Below are positions 6,494 through 9,134 of a stretch of DNA of 9,134 bases, piece by piece. Within the stretch, counting starts at the first letter, position 1. Each line of letters starts with the position of its first letter. The notes under the pieces were generated by a model that worked only from the letters and a program-made list of their open reading frames with translations, made no database searches and was not told the DNA's origin. The stretch covers positions 1 to 9,134 of the forward strand of contig DUUE01000364.1 in assembly GCA_012841735.1 (NCBI GenBank). The letters are read 5' to 3'. The position numbers were made by a program, and so were the translations under genes. The stretch is from Bacillota bacterium (GTDB lineage Bacteria; Bacillota; Dethiobacteria; Dethiobacterales; Dethiobacteraceae).

Positions 6494-6534
6494 TATCACG
6501 GGCACACTACCCAACTTAAGGGAGGGATGTTCAT

Positions 6535-7623
6535 ATGGACCGCAAAAAAATTCTTCTCAGCGGTTTACTGGTGGGATTTTTGGGTGTTTTGCTCGTTCGT
6601 TTCGGCAATCCGGCCAACATGGGAGTCTGTATCGCCTGTTTTCTCCGTGACATCTCCGGCGGGCTCGGCCTGCACAGGGCGGCACCGGTACAATACATAC
6701 GGCCGGAAATCAGCGGCTTTATTCTTGGCGCTTTTCTGATCGCAGTCTTCACAGGGGAATTCCGTGCCCGCGGCGGCTCTTCGCCGCTTGTGCGCTTTCT
6801 GATCGGTATGGCGGTGATGATTGGCGCCTTAACCTTTTTGGGCTGCCCGCTGCGCATGGTGCTGCGCCTGGCCGCCGGTGACCTGAATGCATTGGTAGGC
6901 CTTGCCGGCTTTGTCTTTGGTATTTTTATCGGTGTCCAGTTTCTGAAAAAAGGTTTCTCCCTGGGGAGGAGCCACAGGCTGCCCATGGCAAACGGGCTTG
7001 CCATGCCGGTACTCGCTTTGGTATTATTAGTTTTAGTGGCGGCAGCTCCTGCTTTTATTTTCTTCAGTGAAAGCGGCCCGGCCGCCTCAAAAGCGCCGCT
7101 TCTTCTTTCGCTGGCTGCCGGCCTGCTTATCGGTTGGGCCGTCCAGCGGACACGTTTATGCCAGATTGGCTGTTTCCGCGATCTGCTTTTAATTAAAGAC
7201 CCGCACCTGCTTTACGGCACCATCGGCATCTTTGGCGCCGCCTTGATTATGAACCTGGTTTTTGGCTACTTTAAACTTGGTTTTGCGGACCAGCCCGTTG
7301 CCCACAGCGACGGCCTCTGGAATTTTATCGGCCTGGCCGTAGTGGGTCTGGGCGCAACACTTCTGGGCGGCTGCCCGCTGCGCCAGCTTGTCCTCTCCGG
7401 TGAAGGCGACACCGATGCGGCCATGACAGTGCTGGGCCTGATAGCGGGCGCGGCCTTTTCCCATAATTTCGGCCTGGCCGCCAGCGCAGCAGGCGTCACC
7501 CCGGCCGGACAAATTGGTGTCATCATTGCCGCCGCTTTTCTGCTTGTTGTCGGCTTTGCTTTTACCAAAAGCGAGATTAAAGTCAGGCAGAAAGGGGGCG
7601 TAACACATGAGCACACTGCCTGA
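6535..7623 (+). CDS. yedE: YedE-family putative selenium transporter
   Basis: 362 residues, an integral membrane protein with many hydrophobic segments and an internal two-fold repeat typical of the YeeE/YedE family. Characteristic Cys residues are present: Cys32 and Cys35 (CIACFLRD), Cys104 (FLGCPLRMVLRLAAGD), Cys209 and Cys213 (RTRLCQIGCFRD), and Cys280 (LGGCPLRQLVLSGEGD). In the related YeeE thiosulfate channel such membrane Cys residues pass the anion along. The selenium assignment rests on the neighbours (TusA-like and DUF3343 proteins), the usual partners of YedE in selenium users, and on a selenoprotein gene in the same window. The ATG has AGGGAGGG upstream. It overlaps the next gene by 17 nt. 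Import of another sulfur-type anion is the main alternative. Confidence 0.9.
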   Translation: MDRKKILLSGLLVGFLGVLLVRFGNPANMGVCIACFLRDISGGLGLHRAAPVQYIRPEISGFILGAFLIAVFTGEFRARGGSSPLVRFLIGMAVMIGALTFLGCPLRMVLRLAAGDLNALVGLAGFVFGIFIGVQFLKKGFSLGRSHRLPMANGLAMPVLALVLLVLVAAAPAFIFFSESGPAASKAPLLLSLAAGLLIGWAVQRTRLCQIGCFRDLLLIKDPHLLYGTIGIFGAALIMNLVFGYFKLGFADQPVAHSDGLWNFIGLAVVGLGATLLGGCPLRQLVLSGEGDTDAAMTVLGLIAGAAFSHNFGLAASAAGVTPAGQIGVIIAAAFLLVVGFAFTKSEIKVRQKGGVTHEHTA

Positions 7624-7831
7624 AGTGGATGTGCGCGGCCTGTCCTGTCCCGAACCGGTTATCAGGGTAAAACAGGCAATTGAAGCCAATCCCGGCGGGC
7701 CGCTGACGGTTTTCAGCGACAGCTTTGTTGCCGCCGAAAACATCCGCCGCCTCGCCGCCTCCCTGGGTTATAACTGTGAAACAGCAGAAAATGACGCTGA
7801 CTTTGTGCTGACCATTACTAAGAAGGTGTAA
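7607..7831 (+). CDS. TusA-like (SirA/YedF N-domain) sulfur/selenium carrier
   Basis: 74 residues forming a single TusA fold. The signature VDVRGLSCPEPVIRVKQAI puts the acceptor Cys14 in the conserved CPxP motif, near the N-terminus, where it would carry a persulfide or selenide. Unlike full-length YedF, no second DsrE-like domain follows; this is a stand-alone carrier. The ATG at 7607 has AAAGGGGG nine nt upstream and overlaps the transporter stop, so the two are translationally coupled. It likely receives selenium or sulfur entering through YedE; this is inferred from the operon. Confidence 0.9.
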   Translation: MSTLPEVDVRGLSCPEPVIRVKQAIEANPGGPLTVFSDSFVAAENIRRLAASLGYNCETAENDADFVLTITKKV

Positions 7832-7833
7832 AA

Positions 7834-8106
7834 TTGGCCACTTATTATGTTGCATCTTTCCATTCGATTTCACAGGCGCTTCGTTTTGAAAAGCTGCTGC
7901 AAACAAAAGCAATCGGGGTCAAAATGATTCCTGTTCCCCGCCTGATCTCTTCCTCTTGCGGGATTGCGGCCCGTTTTGAGGAAGCGGACTACCCGGCGGT
8001 AGCTTCGCTGCTGGCAGCGGGAGACGGAGACGCTTATGAAGTCTACCTCTTTACTTCCGAGGGGAAAAATGCACAGGCCGAACGCGTGTGGAAAGCGAAC
8101 AGTTAA
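7834..8106 (+). CDS. DUF3343 putative Se/S carrier protein
   Basis: 90 residues of the DUF3343 (Se_S_carrier-like) family: ATYYVASFHSISQALRFEKL at the start, then PVPRLISSSCGIAARF with the conserved Cys42. The start is TTG at 7834, two nt after the TusA-like stop, with AGAAGGTG upstream. Third gene of the Se-supply operon and followed directly by a strong terminator. Known only as a small carrier found with selenium genes in Clostridia; its biochemistry is not established. Confidence 0.85.
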   Translation: MATYYVASFHSISQALRFEKLLQTKAIGVKMIPVPRLISSSCGIAARFEEADYPAVASLLAAGDGDAYEVYLFTSEGKNAQAERVWKANS

Positions 8107-8111
8107 AACAA

Positions 8112-8150
8112 AAGAGGTGCCGCTTTTGCTGCCGGCACCTCTTCTCTTTT
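8112..8150 (+). terminator. Rho-independent terminator of the selenium operon
   Basis: A perfect 11-bp stem AAGAGGTGCCG / CGGCACCTCTT (8112-8122 with 8133-8143), a 10-nt loop, and CTCTTTT after it. It begins 5 nt after the last stop codon. Confidence 0.92.
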
Positions 8151-8161
8151 CCCCCGCCCCT

Positions 8162-8203
8162 CTTTCTTTTTGTCCGGGCCAACTTTCTTTTTTTCAGGGC
8201 CAA
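8162..8203 (+). repeat. Tandem 21-nt repeat, two copies
   Basis: Copies at 8162-8182 and 8183-8203 match at 19 of 21 positions; each is CTTTCTTTTT followed by a variable segment and GGGCCAA. A more degenerate 21-nt pyrimidine-rich segment precedes them at 8141-8161. Nothing else is clear in the noncoding stretch 8107-8402 apart from the terminator and the downstream promoter. Confidence 0.65.
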
Positions 8204-8329
8204 TTTTTTACCCGCCCGGCAACCTGTACGGTGACATGATGCCGCCGTGCCCCTTGCCATGCGGATAATTCCTGCGGCCGCTTCTGCCAAACCGTTATGC
8301 AACAGACAACATGACGGGCCTGATAATAA

Positions 8330-8358
8330 TTGCTTAAACAATCATTTTAAGATATAAT
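8330..8358 (+). promoter_or_regulatory. Candidate sigma-A promoter of the response regulator gene
   Basis: TTGCTT (8330-8335), 17-nt spacer, consensus TATAAT (8353-8358). An inverted repeat CTTAAA (8333-8338) / TTTAAG (8346-8351) lies across the spacer and could be an operator. The ribosome site AGGGAG follows at about 8388-8393. Confidence 0.6.
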
Positions 8359-8402
8359 CAAGGTGAAATGCTACTTATTTCCTTTCCAGGGAGTCTTTAA
8401 GC

Positions 8403-9134
8403 ATGTTCAAAAGAAAGATATTAATCATTGACGATACCGAGTTTATGACCAAACTGATCTCCAATATCCTGACAGACGCGGGCTATGATGTGGTGGTTGC
8501 CACGGACGGCTACCAGGGGCTGCAAAAAGTGAAATCGGAAAAGCCCGACCTTGTCATACTTGATGTGGTTATGCCCGGAATCAACGGTTTTGAGGTATGC
8601 AGGATCTTGAGGGAGGACGACAGCAACAATTTAATGCCCATTATTATGCTTACCGCCCAGGAGAATGAAGACGACAAGCTGACCGGGCTGGAACTCGGGG
8701 CGGATGATTATATAACAAAACCTTTTAACAGCAGGGAGCTGGTCAGCAGGGTCCGCAACACTTTAAAACGCATAGACAGAAACAGGTGGGCCAACCCGCT
8801 GACGGGACTGCGGGGGAATATTGAAATTCAGCTGGAAATTAACCAGAGAATCGCCAAGAAGCAGCTTTTTGCCGTTATTTATGCCGATATTGACAATTTT
8901 AAGTCCTACAACGATTTATACGGTTATGCCAGGGGAGACAGGGCCATCAAAATGACTGCAGACATAGTAACGGACAATGTCAGGAGTTTTGGCAATGCGG
9001 ATGATTTTATCGGTCATATCGGCGGCGATGATTTTCTGGTTGTCTCCACTCCCGGGAAAGCGGAAGCAATCTCCAGGGGCATAATTTATGACTTTGATAC
9101 CAAAACAAAAGAACTTTATGCCCCGGAAGATGTA
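8403..9134 (+). CDS. Response regulator, REC + atypical GGDEF (GGDDF) domain, partial
   Basis: 244 residues are visible and the frame is open at the right edge. Residues 1-120 form a REC domain with acidic pair Asp10/Asp11, phospho-acceptor Asp54 (VILDVVMPG), Thr84, Tyr103 and Lys106 (DDYITKPF). From about 129 a GGDEF domain follows: NPLTGLRGN (131-139), YADIDNFKSYNDLYGYARGD (160-179), and HIGGDDF (205-211) in place of RxGGDEF. The final metal-binding Glu of the motif is Asp, so cyclic-di-GMP synthesis is uncertain; this subtype, with NPLTGLxGN and HIGGDDF, often appears where the domain senses rather than makes nucleotide (recollection). Its output may be completed beyond the window. Transcribed separately from the Se operon. 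Confidence 0.9.
   Translation, partial: MFKRKILIIDDTEFMTKLISNILTDAGYDVVVATDGYQGLQKVKSEKPDLVILDVVMPGINGFEVCRILREDDSNNLMPIIMLTAQENEDDKLTGLELGADDYITKPFNSRELVSRVRNTLKRIDRNRWANPLTGLRGNIEIQLEINQRIAKKQLFAVIYADIDNFKSYNDLYGYARGDRAIKMTADIVTDNVRSFGNADDFIGHIGGDDFLVVSTPGKAEAISRGIIYDFDTKTKELYAPEDV

Noticed and set aside
6471..6499. GTGA ... TCAC half-sites flanking the yedE -10 as a CRP/FNR-like site
   Set aside because: Only four to five bases match in each arm and the spacing does not fit the known 6-nt CRP or 4-nt FNR spacers.
7189..7743. 184-codon minus-strand open frame
   Set aside because: Antisense to yedE and the TusA-like gene, which carry clear motifs.
8036..8239. Small plus-strand ORF with a seven-residue repeat over the terminator region
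   Set aside because: It overlaps the DUF3343 gene end and the terminator hairpin, has no ribosome site, and its repeat only reflects the 21-nt DNA repeat.
8204..8330. Possible riboswitch or small RNA before the response regulator
   Set aside because: I could not find a recognised aptamer core (including cyclic-di-GMP) or a convincing long hairpin here.

Overview
The window looks like chromosome of an anaerobic Gram-positive bacterium, most likely a Clostridia/Peptococcaceae-type Firmicute. The reasons are strong AGGAGG-like ribosome sites with frequent GTG/TTG starts, AT-rich sigma-A-like promoters in otherwise GC-leaning DNA, an ECF sigma/zinc anti-sigma envelope module, and selenium genes of a type common in Clostridia. 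This placement is inference; no rRNA or tRNA gene is present.

Left part (1-3445, minus strand): a five-gene operon read right to left. It starts with three short-chain dehydrogenases (SDR3, SDR2, SDR1), then a UGSC-motif selenoprotein, then the N-terminal part of an unrecognised protein that runs off the left edge. The selenoprotein gene contains an in-frame TGA at 638-640. It encodes the U of a textbook U-G-S-C motif and is followed by a perfect 7-bp stem-loop placed where a bacterial SECIS should be. A naive ORF call splits this gene in two. SDR1 has lost the catalytic Tyr and other conserved SDR residues while its close paralogue SDR2 keeps them, which suggests an active/inactive SDR pair.

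Middle (3581-6316, minus strand): a tightly overlapping four-gene operon of ECF sigma factor, zinc-binding membrane anti-sigma factor, duplicated TM2-like membrane protein, and a DUF5668/DUF4097-like membrane protein. A plausible ECF-type promoter lies in front of the sigma gene.

Right part (6535-8106, plus strand): a three-gene selenium supply operon of YedE-type transporter, TusA-like protein and DUF3343 putative Se/S carrier, closed by a strong terminator at 8112-8150. After a noncoding stretch with a 21-nt tandem repeat, a response regulator with a REC domain and an atypical GGDEF (GGDDF) domain starts at 8403 and runs off the right edge.

The main theme is selenium. A likely Se import and delivery operon sits about 3 kb from an operon whose fourth gene needs selenocysteine. 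The unexplored unit is the SDR trio + UGSC selenoprotein + partner. Its substrate cannot be read from the sequence, but an oxidoreductive catabolic pathway that uses a heteromeric SDR is a reasonable hypothesis.
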